IMG/VR virus record: IMGVR_UViG_3300014820_000002
Coordinates: 1-46,251 of that record
Strand: one strand, 5' to 3'
Length of the DNA stretch: 46,251 bases
Source: a virus
The number at the start of each line of letters is the position of its first letter. Positions within the stretch are counted from its first letter, which is position 1. The notes beneath the pieces are model-generated. The model saw only the letters and a list, made by a program, of their open reading frames with translations, ran no database searches and was not told where the DNA came from. Shown here in pieces: positions 7,533-15,516 of the stretch. The translations under genes and the position numbers were made by a program.

Positions 7533-7573
7533 CCTTCTCCCCTCTCCTTTGGAGAGGGGCCGGGGGTGAGGTT
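7533..7573 (+). repeat. REP-like palindrome, family A
   Basis: CCCCTCTCC-TTT-GGAGAGGGG, then CCGGGGGTGAGGTTA. It fills the spacer between the portal gene and the next start codon and would add an artefactual N-terminus (PSPLSFGEGPGVRL) if the upstream ATG at 7530 were used. Confidence 0.9.
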
Positions 7574-7586
7574 AAATAAAGCACAC

Positions 7587-8591
7587 ATGTTATTCAAAGA
7601 CAAAAATAAACTCGCCGAATATGCAGCCATTGTTGGCACAACAAATTTTGCGGCCGTAAAACCTACAATCGAAACTGTTGAAGAGCAGGAGCTCGTTCCC
7701 TGGATCGGAGAAGAGCTGTATGATTACATAAATAGCCAATACACAGATGCAGCCAATGAAGATGCATTAGAAGCTCCTGAAAAAGATCTGCTGCATAAAT
7801 GCCGCCGCGTAATTGGCCCCTTTTTATGCTATTATTTCGCTCCTAAAAGCGATGTGCAGCTTGATGAATCAGGAATGCGCCGTAATGAGACCGGAACTGT
7901 AAAAACAGCCTTCCAGGAACAGCGGGAAAACTTTTTAGAACAAAATTTAAAAGAAGGCGAGCTCGCTGTTGAATCATTACTCCAGTTTCTCGAGAAAAAT
8001 AAAGCCAACTATCAAACATGGGTTGAAAGCGATTCATTTAAAAAATACCGCAAACTTTTTATAAAAACAGGCAAAGAATTTCAGAACCTGTTCCCATCGG
8101 CCAGTCCCTTCCGCAATTATGCTGCAATGCGGCCTAAAATGATGGAAGTAGAAGAAAATATCATCAGAAAAGCCCTCGGAAACGTGCTTTTTGATGCCCT
8201 AAAAACCAAAGATGCAACCCAGGAACAGGGCTTTTCTGACGGCGAAAAAGTGCTGCTGGAAAAAATAAAATTAGCCATCGCCCATTTAACAGTAGAGCAG
8301 TCAATTCCTTTCTTAAATATCCGCCTCGACGGCAGCGGATTTACCGTTGCAAGCACTTCCCGAACAACAAATAACCAATTAAGCAGCAGAAATGCTGCTC
8401 CCGATAATGCAGTAAGCCTTTTACAAAAAAGTTGCGAGAGATCCGGCGCTATTTGGATAGCAAATACAAAAAATTATTTAAATGATCCTGAAAATGCCGG
8501 CGTATTCACCGGGTGGCCGATAGCAGTAACAAAAACAAAGTGTACCGATGAAACGGATCGGAATGGTGCAGGCGCTTATGGTTTTTTATAA
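7587..8591 (+). CDS. Head-tail connector region protein (DUF6712-like)
   Basis: 334 aa from the start at 7587 (MLFKDKNKLAEYAAIVGTTN). The longer start at 7530 would translate the REP element and is rejected. Mostly helical, with a conserved-looking N-terminal motif VEEQELVPWIGEELYDYINS and a C-terminus rich in Asn/Gly (FTGWPIAV...NGAGAYGFL). It resembles the Bacteroidota phage family DUF6712 as I remember it. The family name is a recollection to be tested. Its position after the portal suggests an adaptor or head-completion role. Confidence 0.7.
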   Translation: MLFKDKNKLAEYAAIVGTTNFAAVKPTIETVEEQELVPWIGEELYDYINSQYTDAANEDALEAPEKDLLHKCRRVIGPFLCYYFAPKSDVQLDESGMRRNETGTVKTAFQEQRENFLEQNLKEGELAVESLLQFLEKNKANYQTWVESDSFKKYRKLFIKTGKEFQNLFPSASPFRNYAAMRPKMMEVEENIIRKALGNVLFDALKTKDATQEQGFSDGEKVLLEKIKLAIAHLTVEQSIPFLNIRLDGSGFTVASTSRTTNNQLSSRNAAPDNAVSLLQKSCERSGAIWIANTKNYLNDPENAGVFTGWPIAVTKTKCTDETDRNGAGAYGFL

Positions 8592-8600
8592 AAAATAATC

Positions 8601-8637
8601 TCCTCCGTTTCCCCCACCGGGGGATAGGGGGCTTCTT
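8601..8637 (+). repeat. REP-like palindrome, family B
   Basis: CTCCGTTT, then CCCCCACCGGGGG, ATAGGGGGC. Same design as the elements at 22366-22407 and 33931-33968: a TCTCCNTTTC-like arm, a C5/G5 hairpin, then a G-rich tail. It lies between the connector gene and late promoter module 3. Confidence 0.85.
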
Positions 8638-8642
8638 TTGCA

Positions 8643-8680
8643 TTTGTCCTTTTTAAAAAAGTAAAATAAAATCATTTTTG
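8643..8680 (+). promoter_or_regulatory. Late promoter module 3 (TTTGTCC / CATTTTTG)
   Basis: TTTGTCCTTTTT at 8643 and CATTTTTG at 8673-8680, start codon at 8688. It begins the tail-fibre operon. Confidence 0.75.
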
Positions 8681-8687
8681 AAAAACC

Positions 8688-9095
8688 ATGCCAACAGTAG
8701 TACTTCCTAAAAAAGTTAATGAGCTTGATCCGCTTCCGGATTTTGAAAATACAAAGTTGCTTGTTGTTGCAGATCCTGTTACCGGGAAAAGTTACAAAGC
8801 AACAATGGCGCAGCTTAAAGGTTTGTCCAGGGAAAAAATAATTTTTAATAACGATGGCTCATACACATTACCTGCCGGAACCTTACTAATAAAATTAATC
8901 GTAATCCTCACCGGAAATTTTCTTTTAAACATCGGCAATTCAGCCGGCACACATGAAATCTTAGAAGACTATAAAATAGTTGATCAGGATGTAATCGCCA
9001 TCGACATTTTCGCATTAACGCCCCGCAATATTTATTTCAGCGGCATCACCGGTAACGGCCCAGTAACAATAATTTTTATAAAAAGTATCGAATAA
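8688..9095 (+). CDS. Small tail-fibre-associated protein
   Basis: 135 aa. The N-terminal motif (VVLPKKVNELDPLPDFENTK) followed by LLVVADPVTGKSYKATMAQL is typical of short N-terminal anchor domains of phage fibre proteins. The rest is beta-rich (FNNDGSYTLPAGTLLIKLIV, then ISPSG-like turns). It ends 2 nt before the long fibre gene and is the first gene after late promoter 3. A fibre anchor or short fibre is likely. The C-terminal half is unrecognised. Confidence 0.65.
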   Translation: MPTVVLPKKVNELDPLPDFENTKLLVVADPVTGKSYKATMAQLKGLSREKIIFNNDGSYTLPAGTLLIKLIVILTGNFLLNIGNSAGTHEILEDYKIVDQDVIAIDIFALTPRNIYFSGITGNGPVTIIFIKSIE

Positions 9096-9097
9096 CC

Positions 9098-12000
9098 ATG
9101 AAAAACTGTTTCGCAAAAACATTCGCAAATATCTTCTCCATTTCCTTCCCCCTCAGGGGGAAGATAGAAGGGGGTTTCTTCCTTCGCACAACTTTCTTAT
9201 TTCTTATTTCTTATTTCTTATTTCTTATTTCCGCCACAGCCCAAAACGGCGGCCAGTTCAACAAGTTAATTGTAAAGGATAGCTTTAAGCTTGGCAACAC
9301 CTGGTACACCACATTTACATTTGGTGGCGGCATCACTGATACAATTCCCTTGCACGATGAAATTTTTGCCCGTGCGCTGGATAATGCAGTTGTGCATCTC
9401 TCCGGCACCGAAACCATCACCGGCATAAAAACATTTTCGCAATCACCAAAAACAATTGCACCGGCTGCAGGTGACAGCTCCACAAAAATCCCGACAACAG
9501 AATGGGTGATGAAACAAATTGCCAATGGCCCAACCATTGATGTTTCCGGAAAATTAAACAAGAGCGATAGCAACACTATTTATTATCCCGCAAGTAATCC
9601 ACAGCATTTTCTTACCACGGCAAACGAAACTGATCCTACAATACCTGCATGGGTAAAATCAATTGCTAATGGAACGGCAGTAAATCAATATCTTGGCTTT
9701 AACGGCAGCGCCTGGATAGCACGGCAGATACAATTTACAGACATTGCTTCGGTAATGAGCTTCCCTTATGTTGCCAATAGGTTCCTTAATGGCTATGGCG
9801 CATTTACGCCATTAAACACTGACAGTGTACCGGAAGGGCCTACAAACAAATATTTTACAAATGCCAGGGTAGCAACATACGGCGATGCACATTATTACCC
9901 ACTCTCATCAAATCCTGCAAATTATTTAACGGGCACACCATCGGCTCTTACAAAAACAGATGATACAAATGTTACTTTAACGTTAGGTGGCACACCATCA
10001 ACATCTTTATTACAGGCTACATCTTTAACGTTAGGCTGGACAGGGACGTTAGCAGATGGAAGGATTACCTCGGCATCAAATTGGAATACAGCATATAGCT
10101 GGGGAAATCATGCCGGACTTTACAAAGGAATTGCAGATAGTTCTAATACGGTAAGTGGTTTTACTTCTCTTTGGCAAAATAGTTTAAAACAAAATCAATT
10201 ATCAGGCACAGGCTATGCAAAATGGTCAGGAAGCACACCATCATACCTAACACCAACACAGGTAACTGCTGATCTAAATTTATTTTCTTCAACGCTTAAG
10301 GGATTAGCTCCTTTAAGCGGTGGCGGTACTTCCAATTTTTTACGTGCAGATGGTACATGGGCTGCGCCGGGTGGAGGAACTTATACCGGCATTTATTCAA
10401 TAACAGATTCAGCTAATAAATTAAAACTCAAAAACGATCTTCCAATAATACCAATAAGGAATGTATATGGGACTCTTAGCGATAATATTCCGCAATGGCT
10501 GAAGAATTCTGTAATAGATATGACAGGATTTTCAGATGGTGATTTACCAAAATTCAGAGCATTAGATTCTACCTTTATAAAGTTTACGCCTAATTATTTA
10601 ACTGGCACACCATCTGCACTTACAAAAACAGATGATACAAATGTTACTTTAACGTTAGGTGGCACACCATCAACATCTTTATTACAAGCAACATCTTTAA
10701 CGTTAGGCTGGACAGGGACGTTAGCAGATGGAAGGATTACCTCGGCATCAAATTGGAACACAGCATATAGCTGGGGTAATCATGCCGGACTTTACAAAGG
10801 AATTGCAGATAGTTCTAATGCAGTAAGTGGGTTTACTTCTCTTTGGCAAAATAGTTTAAAACAAAATCAATTATCAGGAACAGGCTATGCAAAATGGTCA
10901 GGAAGCACACCTTCATACCTAACGCCAACACAGGTAACCGCTGATCTTAATTTATTTTCTTCAACATTGAAAGGGTTAGCGCCATTATCAGGAGGTGGCA
11001 CTTCCAATTTTTTACGTGCAGATGGTACATGGGCGGCTCCGGGTGGTTCAATCCCAACTCTTTCTCAGGTGTTAAATGTCGGTAACTCTTCAAATACAAA
11101 TCCAATTGAGTTACAAGCTCCAAGTTATTTAAGACTATCAAACGGAAGTGGGGATGGGGTAAGGTTTACAGGCAATGGGCAAAATAATATTCAAGTGTCT
11201 GATGATGCAGATGCTCACTCTGCAATTTTAGATTTTTCTGTAGTATCGTCAACTAAAACAATAAAGTTCCCAAATGAAAATGATACTCTTGCAACAAGAG
11301 GCTTTGCAAGAAGTTTGGCAGGTGGCGGTGGTTCAGCTCCCACTATACCAGCAACACAAATCGCATTCGGAAACGGCGTAGCATCTTACACCTCTTCTCC
11401 TGGGTTTATTTACGATACAACAGCTAAGGTATTTGAAGTAGATTTTGACGGACAAATGAGAATGGAGATAGTAGATTCCAGTGTGACTTATAATGCTACG
11501 ACAGACTTTAGAATCCAGAACTATAGCGGTAATCCTGTCGCAGATTTTGTATCAGATGCCAATAATTTCGTAATATATCTTGGAGATGTAAATAGTACAG
11601 CCAATCAAACGCTATTACTAATAGACGATCAAAATAAAAAATTACAATACACGGGAGGAACTGGTAAATACTTAAATCTTGATCTTGCCAGCCATCGGTA
11701 CGATATAGGAGATATAGATTCATCATTAAATAATACAAATATTCTTATAAATGACAGCTTAAAAACAATTAAATTAAATGCTGTTAATGGTGTAACCGTT
11801 TCTAATAACATTCAATCTAATTCAACCACCAACACCTTTCAAACATTAACTGACGGAAGCACAATTACCATGAATGTAAACAACGGCATTACAGCACAGG
11901 TAACCATAGCAGCAACGGGAAGAACATTTGCCTTATCTAACCTCCCATCAGGAAAAGCCATGTTTATCACCACTAAGATCATTGAAGGTAGCGGCGGCTC

Positions 12001-12148
12001 ATTCACAATAACTACATGGCCCACAGGAGTTAAATGGAAGGGAGGCACAGCACCTACATTATCTGCGGCGGCTGGCTCAGTTGATATTATTGCTTACTTC
12101 TGGGACGGCACTAATTTGTACGGCACTTTTGGAAATGATTACAAATAA
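9098..12148 (+). CDS. Large tail fibre with signal peptide and internal duplication
   Basis: 1016 aa. Fibre-type motifs recur: ETITGIKTFSQSP, ADGRITSASNWNTAYSWGNH, LRADGTWAAPGG. The DNA for about 152 residues is duplicated nearly perfectly (9919-10374 and 10591-11046). The N-terminus is odd. A family B REP element (9137-9180) encodes FPLRGKIEGGF. A TTTCTTA heptamer array (9193-9231) then encodes a hydrophobic stretch of FLISYFL repeats, ending in SATAQ, a Bacteroidota-like signal-peptide cleavage site. The C-terminus (VTIAATGRTFALSNLPSG and on) resembles fibre C-terminal domains. It probably binds the host surface. Export before assembly would be unusual. ATG at 9098 is the only evident start upstream of the signal core. 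Confidence 0.8.
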   Translation: MKNCFAKTFANIFSISFPLRGKIEGGFFLRTTFLFLISYFLFLISATAQNGGQFNKLIVKDSFKLGNTWYTTFTFGGGITDTIPLHDEIFARALDNAVVHLSGTETITGIKTFSQSPKTIAPAAGDSSTKIPTTEWVMKQIANGPTIDVSGKLNKSDSNTIYYPASNPQHFLTTANETDPTIPAWVKSIANGTAVNQYLGFNGSAWIARQIQFTDIASVMSFPYVANRFLNGYGAFTPLNTDSVPEGPTNKYFTNARVATYGDAHYYPLSSNPANYLTGTPSALTKTDDTNVTLTLGGTPSTSLLQATSLTLGWTGTLADGRITSASNWNTAYSWGNHAGLYKGIADSSNTVSGFTSLWQNSLKQNQLSGTGYAKWSGSTPSYLTPTQVTADLNLFSSTLKGLAPLSGGGTSNFLRADGTWAAPGGGTYTGIYSITDSANKLKLKNDLPIIPIRNVYGTLSDNIPQWLKNSVIDMTGFSDGDLPKFRALDSTFIKFTPNYLTGTPSALTKTDDTNVTLTLGGTPSTSLLQATSLTLGWTGTLADGRITSASNWNTAYSWGNHAGLYKGIADSSNAVSGFTSLWQNSLKQNQLSGTGYAKWSGSTPSYLTPTQVTADLNLFSSTLKGLAPLSGGGTSNFLRADGTWAAPGGSIPTLSQVLNVGNSSNTNPIELQAPSYLRLSNGSGDGVRFTGNGQNNIQVSDDADAHSAILDFSVVSSTKTIKFPNENDTLATRGFARSLAGGGGSAPTIPATQIAFGNGVASYTSSPGFIYDTTAKVFEVDFDGQMRMEIVDSSVTYNATTDFRIQNYSGNPVADFVSDANNFVIYLGDVNSTANQTLLLIDDQNKKLQYTGGTGKYLNLDLASHRYDIGDIDSSLNNTNILINDSLKTIKLNAVNGVTVSNNIQSNSTTNTFQTLTDGSTITMNVNNGITAQVTIAATGRTFALSNLPSGKAMFITTKIIEGSGGSFTITTWPTGVKWKGGTAPTLSAAAGSVDIIAYFWDGTNLYGTFGNDYK
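9137..9180 (+). repeat. REP-like palindrome, family B, inside tail-fibre N-terminus
   Basis: CTCCATTTCCTT, CCCCCTCAGGGGG, AAGATAGAAGGGGG. It is in frame with the fibre gene and adds residues between the start and the hydrophobic signal core. Confidence 0.85.
9193..9231 (+). repeat. TTTCTTA heptamer array
   Basis: About five and a half head-to-tail copies of TTTCTTA. Because 7 is not a multiple of 3, three units encode a 7-residue hydrophobic repeat (FLISYFL), which forms the signal-peptide core of the tail fibre. Copy-number change would alter the frame unless three units move together. Confidence 0.95.
9919..10374 (+). repeat. Long direct repeat in tail fibre, copy 1
   Basis: About 456 bp, repeated 672 bp downstream (10591-11046) with a few scattered differences that are mostly silent. 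It encodes the GTPSALTKTDDTNVTLTLGG to RADGTWAAPGG module. Confidence 0.95.
10591..11046 (+). repeat. Long direct repeat in tail fibre, copy 2
   Basis: Second copy of the module at 9919-10374. The non-repeated sequence between the copies (about 10375-10590) encodes YTGIYSITDSANKLKLK onward. Confidence 0.95.
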
Positions 12149-12155
12149 AAAAACA

Positions 12156-13385
12156 ATGAAAAAATTACTTATCATCTTATTTATTACCCTTTCCTGCAAA
12201 AGTTATGGGCAGGTACAGTTTTTTATGCTGCAAAAAGAGAGTACGGTGGCAGCTATAGATATTACTTTCTCATCGGCTTCTACTTCATTAACAAATACAG
12301 CGAAAGTATTTACACCAAGCAGTTTTAACAGTTCATTTGGTCATGAAGGGCTTGATACTAAGAAACTTCCATCAGGCGTAACAGGAAGAATATGGTTTAA
12401 ATATGTAGCAACAGGTGATGCAGATGCTATATTAGGATTTTCAACTACTTATGCACTAAGAGATTATAATCTAATGTTAGCGGGTATATATGTAGGAGGT
12501 GCTGGAGGTAATCCTGTTGGTAAATCACAAGGAGGTGCAGGTTCAAATATAAGCCCCGGTGTAAATGGTATCGTAGGTAACTATTATGGTGTTTATAGAG
12601 ATGGAAGTTCAGGACAGATAAGATTTCAGACAAGCACAGATGGAACAACATGGACAGATTTAGAGATTTCGTCAGCTACATCAACAGCAGATTTATTTAT
12701 TGTGTGTGATTTATATGGTGCATCATCTACTAAGTTATCATTTCCAAAAGGTATAAATATTAAGGCAGATTCAGTTTATAGCTATGTATTTATTGGCAAT
12801 AGCATAAGTTATGGTGTTGGTGCAAGTGATACAGCTCATAGGTGGACAACATTATTTTCATCATCCAAAGGTAAGGTTGAAGTAAATATGGGTATAAGTG
12901 GACAGGTCCTTGAAAACGGAACAGTTTGTAGCCGCACAGTATTTGATGAAACAACAATACCTGCTTATATTTCGCAAACAGCATTAGTTATTGCGCTTGG
13001 TGTAAATGATGTAGGGCTTAACAATGGGACAATGACATCTTCTGTATACCAAACAACATTAGATTCTATTGTGGGTTATGCAATATCAGCTAAGGGGTGG
13101 AATTCAACAAAAATAATTCTTCTAACGCCATTTTATATAACAACAACGGGATATAGTTCTTTTGTTGGCAGCTGTTCAGTAACAACAGCCGCCGACACAA
13201 CAAGACATCAGGCTTATTCAACAGCAGTTATTTCCGTCGCAACCTCAAGAGGTACACAGTCTGTTGACATTTATACATATATGAAAAATACATCTGGCAT
13301 AGATACGATGATAAGCAGTGATGGCGTACACCCTAATAATACAGGTCATGCACTCATAGCAGATTATTTAATTAGCATTTTATAG
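12156..13385 (+). CDS. Exported SGNH/GDSL-type esterase of the tail module
   Basis: 409 aa from ATG 12156. The signal peptide (MKKLLIILFITLSCKSYGQ) fixes this start and would be internal if the upstream in-frame ATG at 12081 were used. Block I is FIGNSISYGVG (Ser about 216), block III ALGVND, and block V DGVHPNNTGHALI (Asp about 389, His about 392). This matches the SGNH hydrolase catalytic set. The N-terminal 190 residues are beta-rich (STSTDGTTWTDL-like) and may bind carbohydrate. Phage enzymes of this kind remove acyl groups from surface glycans. It follows the fibre gene by 7 nt. Confidence 0.85.
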   Translation: MKKLLIILFITLSCKSYGQVQFFMLQKESTVAAIDITFSSASTSLTNTAKVFTPSSFNSSFGHEGLDTKKLPSGVTGRIWFKYVATGDADAILGFSTTYALRDYNLMLAGIYVGGAGGNPVGKSQGGAGSNISPGVNGIVGNYYGVYRDGSSGQIRFQTSTDGTTWTDLEISSATSTADLFIVCDLYGASSTKLSFPKGINIKADSVYSYVFIGNSISYGVGASDTAHRWTTLFSSSKGKVEVNMGISGQVLENGTVCSRTVFDETTIPAYISQTALVIALGVNDVGLNNGTMTSSVYQTTLDSIVGYAISAKGWNSTKIILLTPFYITTTGYSSFVGSCSVTTAADTTRHQAYSTAVISVATSRGTQSVDIYTYMKNTSGIDTMISSDGVHPNNTGHALIADYLISIL

Positions 13386-13398
13386 AAAAATTCCGCCT

Positions 13399-13442
13399 TT
13401 GTTGGTGTTCAAACGGGTTTTGTGAGCGAGATGCACCAACAA
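13399..13442 (+). other. Stem-loop between esterase and lysis cassette
   Basis: TTGTTGGTG (13399-13407) pairs perfectly with CACCAACAA (13434-13442) across a 26-nt loop. There is no T tract, so it is not a simple terminator. It lies in the 91-nt spacer before the lysis genes. Confidence 0.55.
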
Positions 13443-13476
13443 CGGATAAAAATAAATACCGAAAAAAGATAACATT

Positions 13477-13842
13477 ATGGGAACAGTAATAGGCGCAATC
13501 ATCACAGTATTAGCCGGTATAATCGGGCTAAAATTGAAGCGCAAAAAAGATAATGCAGAGGTAGAAAAAACCATTGCCGAAACGGAACACATAGAAGTAG
13601 ATGCTGACCGGATATTGATCTCAAATATGCATAGTCTTGTCGAAATATATAAAACAATTTCTGATGATCTGAAAAAAGAAATGGGAAGCCTGCGGGGCGA
13701 ATTAAATGAAATGCGTATAGAAAATGCAGCGTTAAAATTACAGATGAAAACATTGCAGAAAGAACTTGAAGTAGTGAGGTTAGAGAACGAAGAATTAAAA
13801 GGGCAGATCATTAAATTGAGCATAACATTAAATAATCAATAA
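13477..13842 (+). CDS. Membrane-anchored coiled-coil protein of the lysis cassette
   Basis: 121 aa. An N-terminal membrane segment (GTVIGAIITVLAGIIGLKL) is followed by basic KRKKD. A long coiled coil covers residues 25-118 (repeats such as ENAALKLQMKTLQKELEVVR). This topology, with an N-terminal anchor and periplasmic or cytoplasmic coiled coil, is seen in inner-membrane spanins and in hemolysin XhlA-like lysis accessories. It overlaps the next gene by one base. The exact role is uncertain. Confidence 0.7.
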   Translation: MGTVIGAIITVLAGIIGLKLKRKKDNAEVEKTIAETEHIEVDADRILISNMHSLVEIYKTISDDLKKEMGSLRGELNEMRIENAALKLQMKTLQKELEVVRLENEELKGQIIKLSITLNNQ

Positions 13843-14117
13843 TGGCAGACGTAAAATTTGGAATACCGCAAATAAATAATCCTACCCCTTCAAAAATTAA
13901 TTTTTGGGTGAGGTTATTTACAGTTATTGCAGCTATTTTCCTGGCCTGGATGAGTAACACAAATTTAATAGGCCCGCATTCAAAAGATGCTATCAATCAA
14001 CTGTTGGGGCTTGCATTGTTGCTAACAAATGGACTTGCGCCTCTGTTTGGCATAGACATAAATTCTAACGCAAGAATTCCTGCCGATCAGGTAACTGCAA
14101 TGGATAAAAATAAATAA
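13842..14117 (+). CDS. Holin candidate
   Basis: 91 aa with two hydrophobic segments (WVRLFTVIAAIFLAWMS at about 22-38, and LLGLALLLTNGLAPLFG at about 52-68) and a polar C-terminus. Size, topology and position just upstream of spanin and endolysin candidates fit a small holin, which times lysis by perforating the inner membrane. Holins share little sequence, so this is inferred from topology and context. Confidence 0.65.
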   Translation: MADVKFGIPQINNPTPSKINFWVRLFTVIAAIFLAWMSNTNLIGPHSKDAINQLLGLALLLTNGLAPLFGIDINSNARIPADQVTAMDKNK

Positions 14118-14120
14118 GCC

Positions 14121-14678
14121 ATGAAATACTTACTAATACTACTCCTTTTTATTTCGTGTTCTGCTTCAAAAAAAGTTGTCACAGAAAATAAAAATGATAA
14201 GCATAATGATAGTGCAGTTGTCATTAAAGAATCGGCTACGCATATTGTTGACAGTGGTTTTAAAAAGAAAGAACACACACAGGAATCGCAGGCAATTAAT
14301 TTGGAATACGAGCCTGCGATGACTGATAAAAATGATTATGTAGAGATAAAACTGAATGGAAATATTGTAAAAGTGCCGACGAAAGGTTTGAAAAAATTAA
14401 ACACTTATCAAAAAAGTAAAGAAGAAAAAATTGACAGCGCAAGCATTGGAATATTAGATCATTCAGAAATAAAAGATTCTGTAATCACGCATACAAAAGA
14501 AGCCGTAAGCAATAAAAGTAATAAAGAAAATAAAGGATGGATTGCAGATTTATTTGGCGGCGCAGTAAGCAAAATAGTATATATCGTTTCTGGTGTAATT
14601 ATTTTATGTATCGTGATTTTTATAATTGTATTGATTGTAAAACACCGGAGAAAAGTTAAACTAAGATCAGTAAAATGA
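14121..14678 (+). CDS. Unimolecular spanin candidate (lipoprotein with C-terminal membrane anchor)
   Basis: 185 aa. The N-terminus is a lipoprotein signal (MKYLLILLLFISCSASKK), with Cys about residue 13 as the lipidation site. The middle is polar and Lys-rich. A C-terminal membrane helix (VSGVIILCIVIFIIVLIVKH) ends in a basic tail. A protein tethered in the outer membrane by lipid and in the inner membrane by a C-terminal helix is the u-spanin design (type: phage T1 gp11). Spanins fuse the two membranes at the end of lysis. The length exceeds gp11, and sequence homology is not claimed. Confidence 0.65.
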   Translation: MKYLLILLLFISCSASKKVVTENKNDKHNDSAVVIKESATHIVDSGFKKKEHTQESQAINLEYEPAMTDKNDYVEIKLNGNIVKVPTKGLKKLNTYQKSKEEKIDSASIGILDHSEIKDSVITHTKEAVSNKSNKENKGWIADLFGGAVSKIVYIVSGVIILCIVIFIIVLIVKHRRKVKLRSVK

Positions 14679-14770
14679 GCCAGGCAAAATTTATAGCAGC
14701 AATAATAATGATCGTCCTTATTGTATTTGTGTTAATCGGTCTGGTATGGGTTAACAATGTAAAACAGTAA
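14675..14770 (+). CDS. 31-aa single-membrane-segment peptide
   Basis: MSQAKFIAAIIMIVLIVFVL continues IGLVWVNNVKQ. It overlaps the spanin candidate's stop (ATGA). A tiny membrane peptide within the lysis cassette could be a holin partner or antiholin. Function unproven. Confidence 0.55.
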   Translation: MSQAKFIAAIIMIVLIVFVLIGLVWVNNVKQ

Positions 14771-14779
14771 AATAATTAC

Positions 14780-14869
14780 ATGAATCTCAAAAAAATTATA
14801 GCATGGTATGTATTACTGGCAGCATTTGCGGCAGTAACATTATATTTTTTATTAAACTCTAAAACTTAA
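14780..14869 (+). CDS. 29-aa membrane peptide
   Basis: MNLKKIIAWYVLLAAFAAVT then LYFLLNSKT: a basic N-terminus and one membrane segment, 9 nt after the preceding peptide and 5 nt before the next signal-peptide gene. It has the same character as its neighbour. Role unknown. Confidence 0.5.
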   Translation: MNLKKIIAWYVLLAAFAAVTLYFLLNSKT

Positions 14870-14874
14870 ATATT

Positions 14875-15324
14875 ATGAAACATTTATTTCTATTATTATC
14901 AATCGCATTCTCATTAAATGTGTCTGCGCAAAGTCCTTTTAAGCATATTCCTCCGCCAGCGAAAACATACAGGGTAACATTGGGAGCAAGCAATGAAATT
15001 ACAGCCTACAGGTTTACAGGTCCGATAGCTGGATACATGTATCCGCAAAATCAGGTAGTAACCGGTTTAGGATATGGATTTCAAAGACTGCATTATGTTG
15101 ACAGCACACAACGGTATTACACTGATTTTTCAATTAGCGCAATGGCTTATGCCGGAGGTAATGTATTGCCTTCATTAACGCCTAACAATATTATGTCCGT
15201 TGGTATTAGCCTCGGCTTTTTAAACCAGTTAGTAATGTTTGGACCTGCCTATAATCTTCCCACAGCAGATAAGCCGAAAGGAAGTTTTGGAGTTGTAATA
15301 AATATTTCTGTACCGCTAAATTAA
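14875..15324 (+). CDS. Exported beta-rich protein in the lysis cassette
   Basis: 149 aa. Residues 1-19 are a Sec signal peptide (MKHLFLLLSIAFSLNVSAQ). The mature part has alternating beta strands with Gly and aromatic residues (LGASNEITAYRF, VTGLGYGFQRLHYV, YYTDFSISAMAYAG, GSFGVVINISVPLN). It ends in a hydrophobic-aliphatic strand, which suggests a small outer-membrane barrel or a periplasmic beta protein. No family recognised. An outer-membrane role in lysis or in blocking superinfection is possible from its place in the cassette. Confidence 0.65.
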   Translation: MKHLFLLLSIAFSLNVSAQSPFKHIPPPAKTYRVTLGASNEITAYRFTGPIAGYMYPQNQVVTGLGYGFQRLHYVDSTQRYYTDFSISAMAYAGGNVLPSLTPNNIMSVGISLGFLNQLVMFGPAYNLPTADKPKGSFGVVINISVPLN

Positions 15325-15329
15325 TTAGC

Positions 15330-15512
15330 ATGAGATACCAAAATATTGACAACCCAAAAAAGATTATTAACCCTCGCCGCTACAATCGCCTGTCACCGGA
15401 AGAAAAGAAAAAATGGAAAGAATATGATGAAAGGAAAGTGGATCACGCCGACCTGCTTAATGTATTAGGCGGCGGGTTATTGGGAGAAGATGATGATGAT
15501 AAAACAAATTAA
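15330..15512 (+). CDS. Hypothetical 60-aa charged protein
   Basis: Basic N-terminal half (NPRRYNRLSPEEKKKWKEYD), Gly-rich middle (LGGGLLGE) and an acidic end (DDDDKTN). No membrane segment and no known domain. It sits between the exported protein and the cysteine protease with 4-5 nt gaps. The LSPEEKKKWKEYDERK stretch resembles the start of HMG-box-like helices, but it is too short to judge. Confidence 0.55.
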   Translation: MRYQNIDNPKKIINPRRYNRLSPEEKKKWKEYDERKVDHADLLNVLGGGLLGEDDDDKTN

Positions 15513-15516
15513 AAAT

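Noticed and set aside
7530-7586. Upstream ATG for the connector protein
   Set aside because: It would translate a REP palindrome. The ATG at 7587 gives a normal N-terminus.
9919-11046. Diversity-generating retroelement (repeat pair in tail fibre)
   Set aside because: No reverse transcriptase gene is present, and differences between the copies are not concentrated at adenines. They look mostly silent.
12081-12155. Upstream start of the esterase
   Set aside because: It overlaps the end of the fibre gene and would place the signal peptide inside the protein.
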